From contig NZ_CP072141.1 of the NCBI RefSeq assembly GCF_019355555.1, positions 1,234,001-1,298,000 of the forward strand: a DNA stretch of 64,000 bases, in the 5' to 3' direction. Each line of letters opens with the position of its first letter. Position 1 is the stretch's first letter. Under the pieces are notes generated by a model. The model was not told the DNA's origin. It saw only the letters and a program-made list of their open reading frames with translations, and did not search any database. Both the position numbers and the translations under genes were made by a program. The DNA is from Rhizobium sp. L51/94. GTDB taxonomy: Bacteria; Pseudomonadota; Alphaproteobacteria; Rhizobiales; Rhizobiaceae. Positions 18,128 to 27,857 of this stretch are shown one piece after another.

Positions 18128-19366
18128 ATGCGTGCCAACTACCTCTTTACCAGTGAGTCTGTTGCCGAAGGTCACCCGGACAAGGTCTGTGACCGCATCT
18201 CCGACGAAATCGTCGATCTGGTCTACCGTGAAGCCGCAAAGACCGGCATCGATCCCTGGAGTGTCCGCATTGCCTGCGAAACCCTGGCGACCACCAACCG
18301 GGTGGTTATCGCCGGTGAGGTCCGCCTGCCGCCGAGCCTGATGAAGAAGGACAAGGACGGCAAGGACGTCATCAATCCGGCCAAGTTCAAGACAGCTGCC
18401 CGCAAGGCGATCAAGGATATCGGCTACGAGCAGGAAGGCTTTCACTGGAAGACGGCGAAGATCGATGTCCTGCTGCACTCGCAGTCGGCCGACATCGCGC
18501 AAGGCGTCGACAACGCGTCCGACAAGCAGGGCGATGAAGGCGCTGGCGACCAGGGCATCATGTTTGGTTACGCCTGCCGCGAAACGCCGGACCTTATGCC
18601 GGCACCGATCTACTATTCGCACCTGATCCTGCAGCTGCTTGCCACCGCCCGCAAGAAGCATGAAGGCGAAGCCGGCAAGCTCGGCCCGGATGCAAAGAGC
18701 CAGGTCACCGTCCGCTACGTCGACGGCAAGCCTGCAGAAGTCACCTCGATCGTTCTGTCGACCCAGCATCTCGACGAAAGCTGGGACTCGAAGAAGGTCC
18801 GCTCGGTCGTCGAGCCCTACATCATGGAAGCATTCGGCGACCTGCCGGTCGCTGCCGATTGCGCCTGGTACATCAATCCAACCGGCAAGTTCGTCATCGG
18901 CGGTCCCGATGGCGACGCCGGCCTGACAGGCCGCAAGATCATCGTCGACACCTACGGCGGTGCTGCTCCGCACGGCGGCGGCGCCTTCTCCGGCAAGGAC
19001 ACCACCAAGGTCGACCGCTCTGCTGCCTATGCAGCCCGCTATCTCGCCAAGAACGTCGTTGCCGCCGGTCTCTCCGACCGCTGCACCATCCAGATCGCCT
19101 ATGCGATCGGCATTGCCCAGCCGCTGTCGATCTATGTCGATCTGCACCAGACCGGCAAGTACACCGAGGATCAGGTCGAAGCTGCCATCCGTAAGGTGAT
19201 GGACCTGTCGCCGACCGGTATCCGCCGCCATCTGGACCTCAACAAGCCGATCTACGCCAAGACCTCCGCCTATGGCCACTTTGGCCGCAAGGCCGGTCGC
19301 GACGGTTCCTTCTCCTGGGAGAAGCTCGACCTCGTGAAGCCGCTCAAGGAAGCCATCAAGGCCTGA
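18128..19366 (+). CDS. metK: S-adenosylmethionine synthetase
   Basis: A 412-residue enzyme making SAM from methionine and ATP. The N-terminus reads [19 protein letters not shown] with the ATP-binding [17 protein letters not shown] and GGAFSGKD, the P-loop-like glycine-rich segment, are intact. ATG 18128 is preceded by GAGGGG; upstream in-frame codons run through the leader. I looked for a SAM riboswitch in 18000-18127 and did not recognise one. metK is followed after 5 bp by trmB, its usual rhizobial neighbour. Confidence 0.97.
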   Translation: MRANYLFTSESVAEGHPDKVCDRISDEIVDLVYREAAKTGIDPWSVRIACETLATTNRVVIAGEVRLPPSLMKKDKDGKDVINPAKFKTAARKAIKDIGYEQEGFHWKTAKIDVLLHSQSADIAQGVDNASDKQGDEGAGDQGIMFGYACRETPDLMPAPIYYSHLILQLLATARKKHEGEAGKLGPDAKSQVTVRYVDGKPAEVTSIVLSTQHLDESWDSKKVRSVVEPYIMEAFGDLPVAADCAWYINPTGKFVIGGPDGDAGLTGRKIIVDTYGGAAPHGGGAFSGKDTTKVDRSAAYAARYLAKNVVAAGLSDRCTIQIAYAIGIAQPLSIYVDLHQTGKYTEDQVEAAIRKVMDLSPTGIRRHLDLNKPIYAKTSAYGHFGRKAGRDGSFSWEKLDLVKPLKEAIKA

Positions 19367-19371
19367 ATGTC

Positions 19372-20073
19372 ATGAACGATACCGAGCGCCGATCGCGGGC
19401 AACGGAAGCCTTCTACGGTCGGCGCAAGGGCAAGCCCCTGCGTGGCCAGCAGGCAGGGCGGCTGGAAACCCTACTGCCCGCCTTCATGGTTGATCTCGAC
19501 ACGCCTGCGCCTGCTTCTCTCCAGGCGCTGTTTCCAGTTCAGGTTGAACGACTGCGGCTCGAAATCGGATTCGGCGGCGGCGAGCACCTGATCCACCGGG
19601 CCAAGGAAAACCCGACGACCGGTTTCATCGGTGTCGAGCCCTTCGTCAATTCGATGCAGAAGCTGCTTGCCCATGTCGAGGAAGCGGGTGTGCAGAACAT
19701 CCGCGTCTACAACGACGATGCCACGCAGTTGCTCGATTGGCTGCCGGACGCCTGTCTCGACCAGATCGACCTGCTCTATCCGGATCCTTGGCCGAAAACA
19801 CGCCACTGGAAACGCCGCTTCGTCTCCGCGGTCAATCTCGCCCGCTTTCACCGAGTCCTGAAGCCCGGCGCAATATTCTGCTTCGCATCCGACATCGACA
19901 CATACATCAACTGGACGCTGCAGCACTGTAAGGCCCATGGCGGCTTCGAATGGACGGCGAAAAACGCCGCCGACTGGCTCACACCTTATGACGGCTGGCC
20001 CGGCACGCGCTACGAAGCCAAAGCCAAACGCGAAGGCCGCTCCTCGGCCTATCTGACGTTTAAGCGGGTTTGA
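19372..20073 (+). CDS. trmB: tRNA (guanine-N7-)-methyltransferase TrmB
   Basis: A 233-residue SAM-dependent methyltransferase producing m7G46 in tRNA. The SAM-binding motif [14 protein letters not shown] and the family signature [17 protein letters not shown] are present. It lies 5 bp after metK, suggesting co-transcription with the supplier of its cofactor. Confidence 0.95.
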   Translation: MNDTERRSRATEAFYGRRKGKPLRGQQAGRLETLLPAFMVDLDTPAPASLQALFPVQVERLRLEIGFGGGEHLIHRAKENPTTGFIGVEPFVNSMQKLLAHVEEAGVQNIRVYNDDATQLLDWLPDACLDQIDLLYPDPWPKTRHWKRRFVSAVNLARFHRVLKPGAIFCFASDIDTYINWTLQHCKAHGGFEWTAKNAADWLTPYDGWPGTRYEAKAKREGRSSAYLTFKRV

Positions 20074-20175
20074 CCACCGCCTTAACCTTTCATGCCGACA
20101 ATCCGCAGCTCCAAGCAGCGCAATCAAACTCGGCACCTGGCACCGCACGCACAACCGCATGCCGCAGTGGCGGGA

Positions 20176-20553
20176 TCAGCTCTTGTGGACAACTTCGAAC
20201 GAATAGCCATCAGGATCGATGACGTCGGCGGCGTAATAACCGGGATAATACTCAAGCCGCGCCCGTGGAGAGATATTGTCACGCGCGCCGGCGGCGATGG
20301 CCACTTCATAAAATCTATCCACAAGGGCGTTGCTGACCGCTTTGAAACCCCAGTGAATAGCGTCAGGATTGGGTTTCCCTTGCTTCAGCCAGAAAATAGC
20401 GCTTTGACCGTCGCCAAAACCCCAGAGATCAGGGTGGCCGTTTTCACCTTTGTAGGGCACGAAAAATCTGATGTTCAGCGGCTCCAATACGGCTTCGTAA
20501 AACGCCAACGAAGCCTTAATGTCGCTGACGGTCAGGATGATGTGGTCAAGCAT
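20176..20553 (-). CDS. VOC family protein (glyoxalase fold)
   Basis: A 125-residue single-domain VOC protein beginning MLDHIILTVSDIKASLAFYEAVLEPL and ending AADVIDPDGYSFEVVHK, with His3/Glu-type metal-ligand positions conserved. Substrate unknown. It is divergent from an HxlR regulator 181 bp away, which may control it. Confidence 0.86.
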   Translation of the reverse strand: MLDHIILTVSDIKASLAFYEAVLEPLNIRFFVPYKGENGHPDLWGFGDGQSAIFWLKQGKPNPDAIHWGFKAVSNALVDRFYEVAIAAGARDNISPRARLEYYPGYYAADVIDPDGYSFEVVHKS

Positions 20554-20610
20554 GATGACGTCCTGTCTTCTGGATTTATACGTTCGAAAAGCTGTACTAC
20601 CTCTGATCCA

Positions 20611-20631
20611 GACGACCGCAGTGCGGTTGTC
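20611..20631. promoter_or_regulatory. Palindrome between VOC and HxlR genes
   Basis: Inverted repeat GACGACCGC-AGT-GCGGTTGTC (one G-T pair) in the 181-bp divergent intergenic region. It could be an HxlR operator or an RNA hairpin; position is the only support. Confidence 0.35.
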
Positions 20632-20734
20632 TTCCTTTCGGTGCTAAGCTAACCTTTCGTAAGTAAGTTGTACGTCGATAGCTGTTTCTCCACAAGAACG
20701 CACGTTCACCGCTGCTACGAACAGGGAAGTAAGT

Positions 20735-21133
20735 ATGGCGAAGATCATCGCGAAAAAGCAGCTGGCGCCCGGGCTCCTGTGCGGCCATGAAGACCCGATC
20801 GCCTTCCGTGAGCTGCTCACAAAGGTCGGAGACAAGTGGAGTATTTTCGTGATGCTTGCGCTCTCCATGCTGCCGGGTGAGCGGGCCCGGTTTTCGGAGC
20901 TAAATAGATCGATACCCACTATTTCCGAGAGAATGTTGGCACTCACGCTCCGCAACTTGGAGCGGGACGGTCTGGTTATCCGGGAGATTTTCGCGGAAGT
21001 GCCGCCACGGGTGGAATATGAGCTGACCCCCATGGGGCAGAGCCTGTTGCCAGCGCTCCAAGGCCTGGTCGACTGGGTCGGCCATAACGCGGATAACGTC
21101 AAGGCAGCACGAGCGGTGTTTGACGCCCGGTAG
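20735..21133 (+). CDS. HxlR-family transcriptional regulator
   Basis: A 132-residue winged-helix regulator. Family features are CGHEDPIAFRELLTKVGDKWSIFVMLAL, FSELNRSIPTISERMLALTLRNLERDGL and YELTPMGQSLLPAL. It keeps a Cys near the N-terminus (residue 14, in LLCGHEDP), the position used for redox or aldehyde sensing in some HxlR proteins. It is probably linked to the divergent VOC gene; the inducer is unknown. Confidence 0.88.
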   Translation: MAKIIAKKQLAPGLLCGHEDPIAFRELLTKVGDKWSIFVMLALSMLPGERARFSELNRSIPTISERMLALTLRNLERDGLVIREIFAEVPPRVEYELTPMGQSLLPALQGLVDWVGHNADNVKAARAVFDAR

Positions 21134-21281
21134 CAGAATACCTGCAGCGGGAGATCCGCCGGTGCCGCTATAGCCGCCGCACCGCTTTAAGAGCACGTCG
21201 GATTTGGCGAACGGCTTATTTATATTTTGCGTTGGGCGGAAAAAGCCCGTTGGCATTTTGCCGCCTGGACCAGCTGCAAAC

Positions 21282-21539
21282 TCAGTGCAGGCTGACGGTT
21301 TTCAACTCGTCTTCGGCAGCCTTGAAGAAGGTGCTGGAACGGTTGTCGGTCAACAGGATGGGGGTGCCGTCGGCGCCGAAAAGAGCCCACAGATCAACTG
21401 TGGGATCGATGTCCGGAGCTTCCGGGAAGCAACGGGACACTTCCTCCTGGCGGATCTTGCGGACATAGGCGACTTCGCCGCTGCCGAGCGATACGAGTTC
21501 GTTTTCGGTGAGGCGTGCGGTGGCTTCTTTGAGTAACAT
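21282..21539 (-). CDS. DUF1150 family protein
   Basis: An 85-residue acidic cytoplasmic protein beginning MLLKEATARLTENELVSLGSGEVAYVRKI. I recognise it as DUF1150, which in alphaproteobacteria usually sits directly after an hsp20 gene, as here (49 bp downstream). GGAGG precedes its start. It probably shares the heat-shock transcript; function is unknown. Confidence 0.8.
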   Translation of the reverse strand: MLLKEATARLTENELVSLGSGEVAYVRKIRQEEVSRCFPEAPDIDPTVDLWALFGADGTPILLTDNRSSTFFKAAEDELKTVSLH

Positions 21540-21588
21540 TTCCCGTTCCTCCAGCGTGGGGGACCAACGGCTCGGATTCGCCGTTGCC

Positions 21589-22020
21589 TTACTCTGGGAC
21601 CGAAATGTTAATTTTCTTCACCCCACGCGGCGGTTCCGGTCTGATAAGATCGACCGAAAGCAAACCGTTTTTCAATGCCGCGCCAAGGACATGCATCCCT
21701 TCGGCCAGTACGAAGACGCGCTGGAACTGCCGGGCTGCGATGCCCCGGTAGAGATAGTCACGTGCCTCCTGCTCGATCTGCCGGCCGCGAATGATCAGCT
21801 GGTTTTCTTCCGTTGTGACTTCGAGTTCGTCCTCGCTGAAGCCGGCAACGGCAAGCGTGATGCGCAATCGCTCCGGTTCGCCAGTTGCCGGTTCGGCCTG
21901 CATTCGCTCGATATTATAGGGTGGGTATCCATCGCTGATCTTGGAAATCCGCTCGAGGGTCTTTTCCATGGCGTCGAAGCCCAACAGGAGAGGGCTGGCA
22001 AAAGGCGTCATACGGCTCAT
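21589..22020 (-). CDS. Small heat-shock protein, Hsp20/IbpA type
   Basis: A 143-residue alpha-crystallin-type holdase that binds unfolding proteins. The N-terminus DAMEKTLERISKISDGYPPYNIE is the IbpA-class signature. The alpha-crystallin domain follows, ending YRGIAARQFQRVFVLAEGM, and a C-terminal tail carries the ISVPE stretch in place of a canonical IxI motif. Its Shine-Dalgarno AAGGA lies inside a predicted hairpin of a ROSE-type thermometer, and an RpoH-like promoter is upstream. Confidence 0.93.
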   Translation of the reverse strand: MSRMTPFASPLLLGFDAMEKTLERISKISDGYPPYNIERMQAEPATGEPERLRITLAVAGFSEDELEVTTEENQLIIRGRQIEQEARDYLYRGIAARQFQRVFVLAEGMHVLGAALKNGLLSVDLIRPEPPRGVKKINISVPE

Positions 22021-22080
22021 CTCTACAAGTCCTTGGTTGTCAAGCGACCCTGCCGGACCTGCATCTCAGCATCCGGATGG
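22021..22080 (-). promoter_or_regulatory. Candidate ROSE RNA thermometer in the hsp20 leader
   Basis: On the minus strand the last hairpin before the hsp20 start (22048-22029) pairs GUC-(G bulge)-CUUG with CAAGGAC around an ACAAC loop. The AAGGA Shine-Dalgarno is thus buried in seven base pairs interrupted by one unpaired G. The 5' strand contains UCGCU, matching the ROSE consensus UYGCU. An upstream CCGGA/TCCGG pairing adds a second hairpin. ROSE elements upstream of hsp20 genes are well known in rhizobia; the fold here was drawn by eye. Confidence 0.6.
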
Positions 22081-22085
22081 CCGCA

Positions 22086-22114
22086 ATATGGGCATTGCCT
22101 GCTTTCGGCGCAAG
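22086..22114 (-). promoter_or_regulatory. Candidate RpoH (sigma-32) promoter of hsp20
   Basis: On the minus strand CTTG (22114-22111) is followed after 17 nt by GCCCATAT (22093-22086), matching the CTTGAAA/CCCCATnT heat-shock consensus at normal spacing. Transcription would begin near 22080, giving a leader of about 60 nt, the size of a ROSE element. The GAAA part of the -35 is not matched. Confidence 0.5.
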
Positions 22115-22261
22115 CACGCTGCCTGACGCAATCGGAATCCAGCGGGATATTCGATGCCGCTATGGTTGCAGCACTTGCTTGACAAAAGCAGTTCGAATGG
22201 CGTCAAAAAGGGGTGGAACAGGCGCAGTGACGCCGCAGTGACAAGGGAAGAGGACGCTCGT

Positions 22262-23200
22262 TTGGCAAGGAAGATCATCATCGATACCGATCCGGGACAG
22301 GACGACGCAGCAGCCATCATGCTGGCGTTCGGCAGCCCGGACGAGCTTGAAATTCTCGGTATCACCACCGTAGCCGGCAACGTGCCGCTGCCCATGACCA
22401 GCCGCAATGCGCGGATCGTCTGCGAGCTTTGCGATCGCCGCGATATCAAGGTTTTTGCCGGTTGCGACCGGCCGATTGCCCGGCCGCTGGTGACTGCGGA
22501 GCACGTGCACGGCAAGACGGGGCTGGATGGTCCGGAGCTTGCCGAGCCGACGATGGCGCTGCAGCCGCAACACAGCGTCGACTTCATCATCGAGACACTG
22601 TTGCGCGAGCCCGCGGGCACGGTGACGCTTTGCACCCTCGGCCCGCTCACCAATATCGCCACGGCGTTCCGCAAGGCGCCGGAAATCGTCGGGCGCGTTC
22701 AGGAATTGGTGATGATGGGCGGCGGCTTCTTTGAGGGCGGCAACATTACGCCGGCCGCCGAGTTCAATATCTTCGTTGATCCCGAGGCGGCCGACATCGT
22801 CATGCAGTCGGGCGTACCGGTGGTCATCATGCCGCTCGATGTCACCCATCAGCTGCTGACCCGCAAGGACAGGGTCCGCAAGATCGCCGACATCGGCACC
22901 CCGCCGGCGAAGGCCATGGCCGAGATGCTGGAGTTCTTCGAGCGCTTCGATATCGAGAAATACGGCTCAGACGGCGGCCCGCTGCACGATCCGACCGTCA
23001 TTGCCTACCTGCTGAAGCCAGAGCTTTTCGACGGCCGCACCTGCAATGTCGAGATCGAGGTCAACTCGGAGCTCACAATCGGCATGATGGTCGTCGACTG
23101 GTGGCACGTGACAGATCGCAAGCGCAACGCCCGGTTCATGCGATCCGTCGACGCCGATGGATTTTTTGCGCTGCTTACGGAGCGCTTTGCGCGGATCTGA
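22262..23200 (+). CDS. Ribonucleoside hydrolase (IunH family)
   Basis: A 312-residue inosine/uridine-preferring nucleoside hydrolase that cleaves nucleosides to base and ribose. The calcium-binding motif DTDPGQDDA is at about residues 7-15, GITTVAGN follows, and the distal Asp is in HDPTVIAYLL. I chose TTG 22262 (MARKIIIDTDPGQ) because it gives the standard N-terminus and length. An open frame from ATG 22154 adds 36 non-homologous residues overlapping the hsp20 promoter zone. The convergent ribokinase could use the ribose released. Confidence 0.9.
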   Translation: MARKIIIDTDPGQDDAAAIMLAFGSPDELEILGITTVAGNVPLPMTSRNARIVCELCDRRDIKVFAGCDRPIARPLVTAEHVHGKTGLDGPELAEPTMALQPQHSVDFIIETLLREPAGTVTLCTLGPLTNIATAFRKAPEIVGRVQELVMMGGGFFEGGNITPAAEFNIFVDPEAADIVMQSGVPVVIMPLDVTHQLLTRKDRVRKIADIGTPPAKAMAEMLEFFERFDIEKYGSDGGPLHDPTVIAYLLKPELFDGRTCNVEIEVNSELTIGMMVVDWWHVTDRKRNARFMRSVDADGFFALLTERFARI

Positions 23201-23218
23201 GAATTCGGAACAGGGTTT

Positions 23219-23250
23219 AAGGCCGCCGGATTGTCCCGGCGGCCTTTGTT
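23219..23250. terminator. Bidirectional-type terminator between nucleoside hydrolase and ribokinase genes
   Basis: Perfect 11-bp inverted repeat AAGGCCGCCGG/CCGGCGGCCTT (23219-23229, 23236-23246) with A and T flanks, 18 bp after the nucleoside hydrolase stop. Confidence 0.85.
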
Positions 23251-23338
23251 ATTTCAGTCAATTCCCGCTTTTTATAGCACTGCTAAGTTTGCCGTACATT
23301 CCGGGCAGAACTACACCAGATTATCCGTGAGACACCGA

Positions 23339-24238
23339 TCAGAGCCTTGCGGCGACCGCTTCGGCTAGGGGTATCGATGGCTGAGCTCCGGCTGAAAGGC
23401 AGGCGAGGGAGCCGGCGACGGCGGCGCGACGGAGTGCGGCCTCGAAATCCAGGCCCTGATCGAGGCTCGCGGCGAAATATCCGCAGAACGTGTCGCCGGC
23501 ACCGACCGTGTCGATGGGCTCGATAACGAGGCCCTTGGCGCGCGACAGTACGCCGTCCCTTATGGCAACCACACCGTCGCCGCCGAGTGTGACGATGAGC
23601 GTCTGCCCGGTTTCCCCATGCAGTCGGGTCATTGCCGCTTCACGGTCGGCAGCCGTCATTCCGTCCTGGCCTGCCAGAAGCTCGAATTCGGTTTCGTTGG
23701 CGATGACGATGTCGGCCAGCCGGCCAAGCCGCTTGGCATCTGATGTTAGCGGCGCGAGGTTGAGGATGGTCTGGACGCCGGCGGCCTTGGCAGCGCCTAG
23801 CGCCGCCTCCACCGCATTCCCGGGCACCTCGAGCTGCAGCATGAGGATATCGCCGGCCTTCAGTCCGGCCACCGCAGCAGTGGCGTCTTCGGCGGTGACG
23901 GCACCATTCGCGGCGGGCACCACGACAATGACGTTTTCACCGTCGCCGCCGACGAGGATGAGTGCTGTCCCGGTTGGGCCCTCGACATGCTTTACCGCGC
24001 CGAGATCGGTGCTGGCTTCTGCCAGCAGCGCCAGCGCAGGTTCGGCGAAGCCATCGGTGCCGACAGCTCCGGCCATGCGCACCGTTGCTCCGGCGCGCCG
24101 GGCGGCCAGCGCCTGGTTTGCACCCTTGCCGCCGGCAGCCGTTGCAAAGCCGTTGCCGGCAACGGTTTCCCCGGGCTTCGGCAGCCGGTCCGTGGTTGCA
24201 ACGAGGTCCATGTTGATGGAGCCGAATACTGTGATCAT
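23339..24238 (-). CDS. rbsK: Ribokinase
   Basis: A 299-residue PfkB-family kinase phosphorylating ribose at O5. N-terminal ITVFGSINMDLVATTDRLPKPGET and GGKGANQALAARRAG are diagnostic of ribokinase. The catalytic Asp lies in DTVGAGDTFCGYFAA near the C-terminus. ATG 24238 was chosen over 24274 because it gives the canonical start. No ribose ABC transporter is adjacent; the neighbouring nucleoside hydrolase is the likely ribose source. Confidence 0.93.
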   Translation of the reverse strand: MITVFGSINMDLVATTDRLPKPGETVAGNGFATAAGGKGANQALAARRAGATVRMAGAVGTDGFAEPALALLAEASTDLGAVKHVEGPTGTALILVGGDGENVIVVVPAANGAVTAEDATAAVAGLKAGDILMLQLEVPGNAVEAALGAAKAAGVQTILNLAPLTSDAKRLGRLADIVIANETEFELLAGQDGMTAADREAAMTRLHGETGQTLIVTLGGDGVVAIRDGVLSRAKGLVIEPIDTVGAGDTFCGYFAASLDQGLDFEAALRRAAVAGSLACLSAGAQPSIPLAEAVAARL

Positions 24239-24285
24239 GGGAATGCCTGCTCTGCTGGAATGTCGGCGCGACACTGCCGAAGCGC

Positions 24286-25479
24286 TTAGTCCTCGTCAAC
24301 CACCCTCAGCTTCAGAAGTCCAGTACGGCTTTCGACACCGCGTGATGGTTCTGCCGGCTCGCGTACCGCCTCGGAGTGCTCTGTCAGGTCCAGCGCCTCG
24401 ATCTTCTGGCCGCGCCTCGCAAGCTTCGAGGAGGACGTGGCGATCATCTCGACATCCTTCTGGGCAGCGGAGAAATGTCCCTGGAGTTTGGTGACACGCT
24501 CATCGAGACGACCGAGATCGGCCATCAGCAGCGCCACTTCGCCCTGGATGAGATGCGCCTGCTCACGCATCCGCTGATCCTTCAGGACAGACTGGATCAC
24601 CTGGATCGATAGCATCAGCAGGGACGGAGAGACGATGACGATCTGCGCGCGGTGCGCTTTCTGGATAACACCCTCGAACTTTTCGTGAATCTCGGCAAAG
24701 ATCGATTCCGATGGTACGAAGAGAAAGGCAGTGTCCTGGGTCTCGCCCTGGATCAGATATTTCTCGGAGATATCGCGGATGTGGACTTCCATGTCGCGGC
24801 GAAACTGTTGGCCGGCGATGCGTACCATTTCCGGGCTGGAGGCCGCGCGGATGGCGTTCCAGGCTTCCAGCGGGAATTTTGCATCGACCACCAGCGGCGG
24901 CAGTCCGTTTGGCATATGGATGATGCAATCGGGCCGCGACCCGTTCGACAGCGTGTGCTGGAAGGCATAGGCGCCGAACGGCAGGCCGTCGGCAACTATG
25001 GTCTCCATCCGTGCCTGGCCGAAGGCGCCGCGCGTCTGCTTGTTGGACAGGATCGCCTGCAGCCCGACGACATCCTTTGCAAGCGACTGGATATTGGTCT
25101 GTGCGGCATCGATGACGCCGAGCCGCTCCTGCAGTTTCTGCAGGTTTTCATGCGTCGATTTCGTCTGTTCGTTGAGCGTGCTGGTCACCCGGTGCGACAT
25201 CCCGTCGAGACGCTGGTTGACGGCGTGGTTGAACTCCGCCTGGCGACTGCCAAACACCTCGGTCATCGTCGCCAGACGGCCCTGCATCTCGGCCTGAAGC
25301 CGCAGCATCTCCGCCATCCGCTGCTCCGCCTCTGCTGCGCGAAAATCCATCTCGTCGTCGCTCTGCCTTCTCCCGGCACTGCGGACCAGCAGGATCACGA
25401 TGACAAGAACGAGCAGGCCGACCGCGCTGTACAGCAACTGCACCGTCTGGAAGTCGGAACCAAAAAGGGAGATCGTCAT
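24286..25479 (-). CDS. rmuC: DNA recombination protein RmuC
   Basis: A 397-residue protein with one N-terminal membrane helix (about 15-33), a long coiled coil (about 45-160) and a nuclease-like RmuC domain (FGQARMETIVADGLP, then LPPLVVDAKFPLEAW). E. coli RmuC limits inversion at short inverted repeats; the biochemical activity is not established. In other rhizobia rmuC lies just upstream of def, with which it is divergent here around the globin-coupled receptor gene. Confidence 0.92.
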   Translation of the reverse strand: MTISLFGSDFQTVQLLYSAVGLLVLVIVILLVRSAGRRQSDDEMDFRAAEAEQRMAEMLRLQAEMQGRLATMTEVFGSRQAEFNHAVNQRLDGMSHRVTSTLNEQTKSTHENLQKLQERLGVIDAAQTNIQSLAKDVVGLQAILSNKQTRGAFGQARMETIVADGLPFGAYAFQHTLSNGSRPDCIIHMPNGLPPLVVDAKFPLEAWNAIRAASSPEMVRIAGQQFRRDMEVHIRDISEKYLIQGETQDTAFLFVPSESIFAEIHEKFEGVIQKAHRAQIVIVSPSLLMLSIQVIQSVLKDQRMREQAHLIQGEVALLMADLGRLDERVTKLQGHFSAAQKDVEMIATSSSKLARRGQKIEALDLTEHSEAVREPAEPSRGVESRTGLLKLRVVDED

Positions 25480-25687
25480 GGCATCCTGGCGATAGTTGGA
25501 GATCGCCGGACTATAACGCCAGTCAGGGTAAAAGCCAGATCAAAACGTGAACAATGTAAACTGTCTATACCGGGCGAAATCTGGGTAACAAAGTTAACGG
25601 ATGGTCAATGCAAATCGGTCAAGTCTGGCAGATTGCCTTTAACCTGCACGCTTGGCGTGCGGAAGCCTCATTCAGACCGAGATCAAG

Positions 25688-27193
25688 ATGAAAGCTGCGC
25701 CCGACACATCCACCCTCAGACAACGCCTGGACTTCATCGAGATCGACGACGCCACCCGCGAGACCCTGCGCGAAATGCGCCCGACGCTTTCGGAGCTCCT
25801 CGGCGGCGCGCTCGACAAGCTTTATGCGAAGATGGGCCGGACACCCGCTATTTCCCATTTCTTCCGAGACAAAGCCCACATGGACGGCGCCAAGGCGCGC
25901 CAGGAAAGCCACTGGGGACATCTGTCGAATGGACAATTCGATTCCAACTACGTGGCTGGCGTAACTGCTGTCGGCAAGACCCATGCGCGCATCGGCCTCG
26001 ATCCCAGCTGGTACATCGGCGGCTACGCCCTGGTGCTGACGGAACTGATGCATGGCATCATGGAGAAGCACTGGCCGTCGCGCTTCGGCAAACGCCACGC
26101 CCGGGGCCTGTCGAACAAGCTGGCGGCCGTCGTCAAGGCGACTTTCCTCGACATCGACTACGCGATCTCCGTCTACCTCGCCGAACTGGACGAGAAACGC
26201 CAGGTCCTGGAGCAGGATCGAACCCGCGCCGAGGCCGATCAGCGCATAGCCATGGAGCATTTGAGCCGCGGCCTCGAATCTCTGTCCAAGGGCGACTTCG
26301 AGGCGGTATTGCCGGAAAACCTCCCGGGCGCCTTTCAGAAGATGGCCAGCGACTACAACAACGCGGTAGCGGCTCTCCGCCATTCCATCGGTGGTGTTCG
26401 CGCCACGTCCGAAGGGGTGTTGAGCGGTACGGACCTTATGTCGAAGGCGACGGATGACCTTTCCATGCGCACGGCGCAGCAGGCCGCCGGCGTCGAGCAG
26501 AGTTCTGCAGCACTGCAGCAGCTGGCTGTCAGCGTCGGCCAGACGGCATCCAATGCGGCCAGGGCCTCCGTTGCCGTAGGCGAAACCCAGCAGCAGGCGA
26601 AAAGCTCGGGCGATCTGGTCAACAGCGCCGTTGCCGCCATGGCTGAGATCGAGAAATCCTCCACCGAAATCTCGAAGATCATCGGCGTCATCGACGAGAT
26701 CGCCTTCCAGACCAACCTTCTGGCGCTCAACGCTGGCGTCGAGGCAGCCCGGGCCGGCGATGCCGGAAAGGGCTTTGCCGTGGTGGCGCAGGAGGTACGG
26801 CAGCTGGCGCAGCGCTCTGCCAGTGCCGCCAAGGAGATCAAGGATCTGATCTCGCAGAGCTCAACCCAGGTCAACGCCGGTGTCACCATCGTTTCGAACA
26901 CCGGCGTCGCCCTTGCGGACATGATCAGCCGGATCGACGGCGTCAACAAGTTTGTCGGCGATATTGCCGCTGCTGCCAAGGATCAGGCAATCGGCGTCGC
27001 CGAGGTCAGTGCCGCCGTGCGCAACATGGATACGATAACCCAGCAGAACGCAGCGATGGTCGAACGTACATCCGCCGAGACACGGCATCTGCGCAATGAG
27101 GCGAATACTCTCGTCGCCCTTCTCAGCGGCTTCAAGACGCAGGCCGATATCCGCAATGGCAACATCCAGGGCGAGAAACGTCGCGCGGCCTGA
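25688..27193 (+). CDS. Globin-coupled methyl-accepting chemotaxis protein (soluble aerotaxis-type sensor)
   Basis: A 501-residue cytoplasmic chemoreceptor without transmembrane helices. Residues about 1-180 form a protoglobin-like sensor with the proximal heme His at about 99 ([18 protein letters not shown]). A HAMP-like linker follows, then an MCP signalling domain whose hairpin tip is [21 protein letters not shown]. Such HemAT-type sensors bind O2 and signal to CheA. ATG 25688 gives the conserved start; an upstream ATG at 25652 is possible. No CheR-binding pentapeptide is present at the C-terminus. Confidence 0.92.
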   Translation: MKAAPDTSTLRQRLDFIEIDDATRETLREMRPTLSELLGGALDKLYAKMGRTPAISHFFRDKAHMDGAKARQESHWGHLSNGQFDSNYVAGVTAVGKTHARIGLDPSWYIGGYALVLTELMHGIMEKHWPSRFGKRHARGLSNKLAAVVKATFLDIDYAISVYLAELDEKRQVLEQDRTRAEADQRIAMEHLSRGLESLSKGDFEAVLPENLPGAFQKMASDYNNAVAALRHSIGGVRATSEGVLSGTDLMSKATDDLSMRTAQQAAGVEQSSAALQQLAVSVGQTASNAARASVAVGETQQQAKSSGDLVNSAVAAMAEIEKSSTEISKIIGVIDEIAFQTNLLALNAGVEAARAGDAGKGFAVVAQEVRQLAQRSASAAKEIKDLISQSSTQVNAGVTIVSNTGVALADMISRIDGVNKFVGDIAAAAKDQAIGVAEVSAAVRNMDTITQQNAAMVERTSAETRHLRNEANTLVALLSGFKTQADIRNGNIQGEKRRAA

Positions 27194-27205
27194 GCGGCCA
27201 TCAAA

Positions 27206-27240
27206 CATGGCCGCAAAAAACCCGTTTTGCGGCCATGTTC
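27206..27240 (+). terminator. Intrinsic terminator after the globin-coupled receptor gene
   Basis: Perfect 13-bp inverted repeat CATGGCCGCAAAA/TTTTGCGGCCATG (27206-27218, 27225-27237), starting 13 bp after the stop. A shorter overlapping pairing GCGGCCAT/ATGGCCGC starts at 27194. Confidence 0.8.
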
Positions 27241-27280
27241 ATAATTCCCTCCCAAACAAAGATGGGCTATGGGAGACTTT

Positions 27281-27796
27281 ATGACGATCAAGCCTCTTAT
27301 CATTCTCCCCGATCCGCTGCTGCGCGTAGTCTCGAAGCCGTTCGAACGCTTCGACGCCGAGACCAAGCGGCTGGCAACCGATATGCTGGACACGATGTAC
27401 GACGCGCCGGGCATTGGCCTTGCTGCTGTGCAAATGGGTGTCGACCGGCGCATGCTGGTCATCGACCTTTCGCGCGAGGGAGAGGAGAAGACGCCGCTGG
27501 TGTTCATTAACCCCGAGATTGTCGCGTCGTCGGAAGAGCGGTCGGTCTATGAGGAGGGCTGTCTCTCCATCCCCGACTACTACGCCGAAGTCGAGCGCCC
27601 GGCAGAGGTGACGGTCGAGTATTTCGATGTCGAGGGCGTCAAGCAGACCGTCAAGGCCGACGGCCTGCTCGCGACCTGCCTGCAGCACGAGATCGACCAC
27701 CTGAACGGCGTCCTCTTCATCGACCACATCTCGCGACTGAAGCGCGAAATGGTCATCAAGAAGTTCACCAAGGCCGCCAAGACCAAGGCGGGCTGA
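27281..27796 (+). CDS. def: Peptide deformylase
   Basis: A 171-residue Fe(II)/Zn enzyme removing the formyl group from nascent proteins. Three family motifs are present: [16 protein letters not shown] (metal Cys) and HEIDHLNG (metal His pair). ATG 27281 is preceded by GGGAG; an in-frame ATG at 27269 overlaps that site. In most rhizobia fmt follows immediately. Here a toxin-antitoxin pair and an acetyltransferase-like gene intervene. Confidence 0.96.
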   Translation: MTIKPLIILPDPLLRVVSKPFERFDAETKRLATDMLDTMYDAPGIGLAAVQMGVDRRMLVIDLSREGEEKTPLVFINPEIVASSEERSVYEEGCLSIPDYYAEVERPAEVTVEYFDVEGVKQTVKADGLLATCLQHEIDHLNGVLFIDHISRLKREMVIKKFTKAAKTKAG

Positions 27797-27857
27797 AGCC
27801 CAGATTGAAACTCTTGGCAGCGTCCTCTATGATACGGGAGATATCAGGGAGGCGCCT

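Noticed and set aside
24652..26457. Plus-strand open frame (about 600 codons) across rmuC and the receptor gene
   Set aside because: It spans an antisense gene, an intergenic region and the wrong frame of the receptor; no homology recognised.
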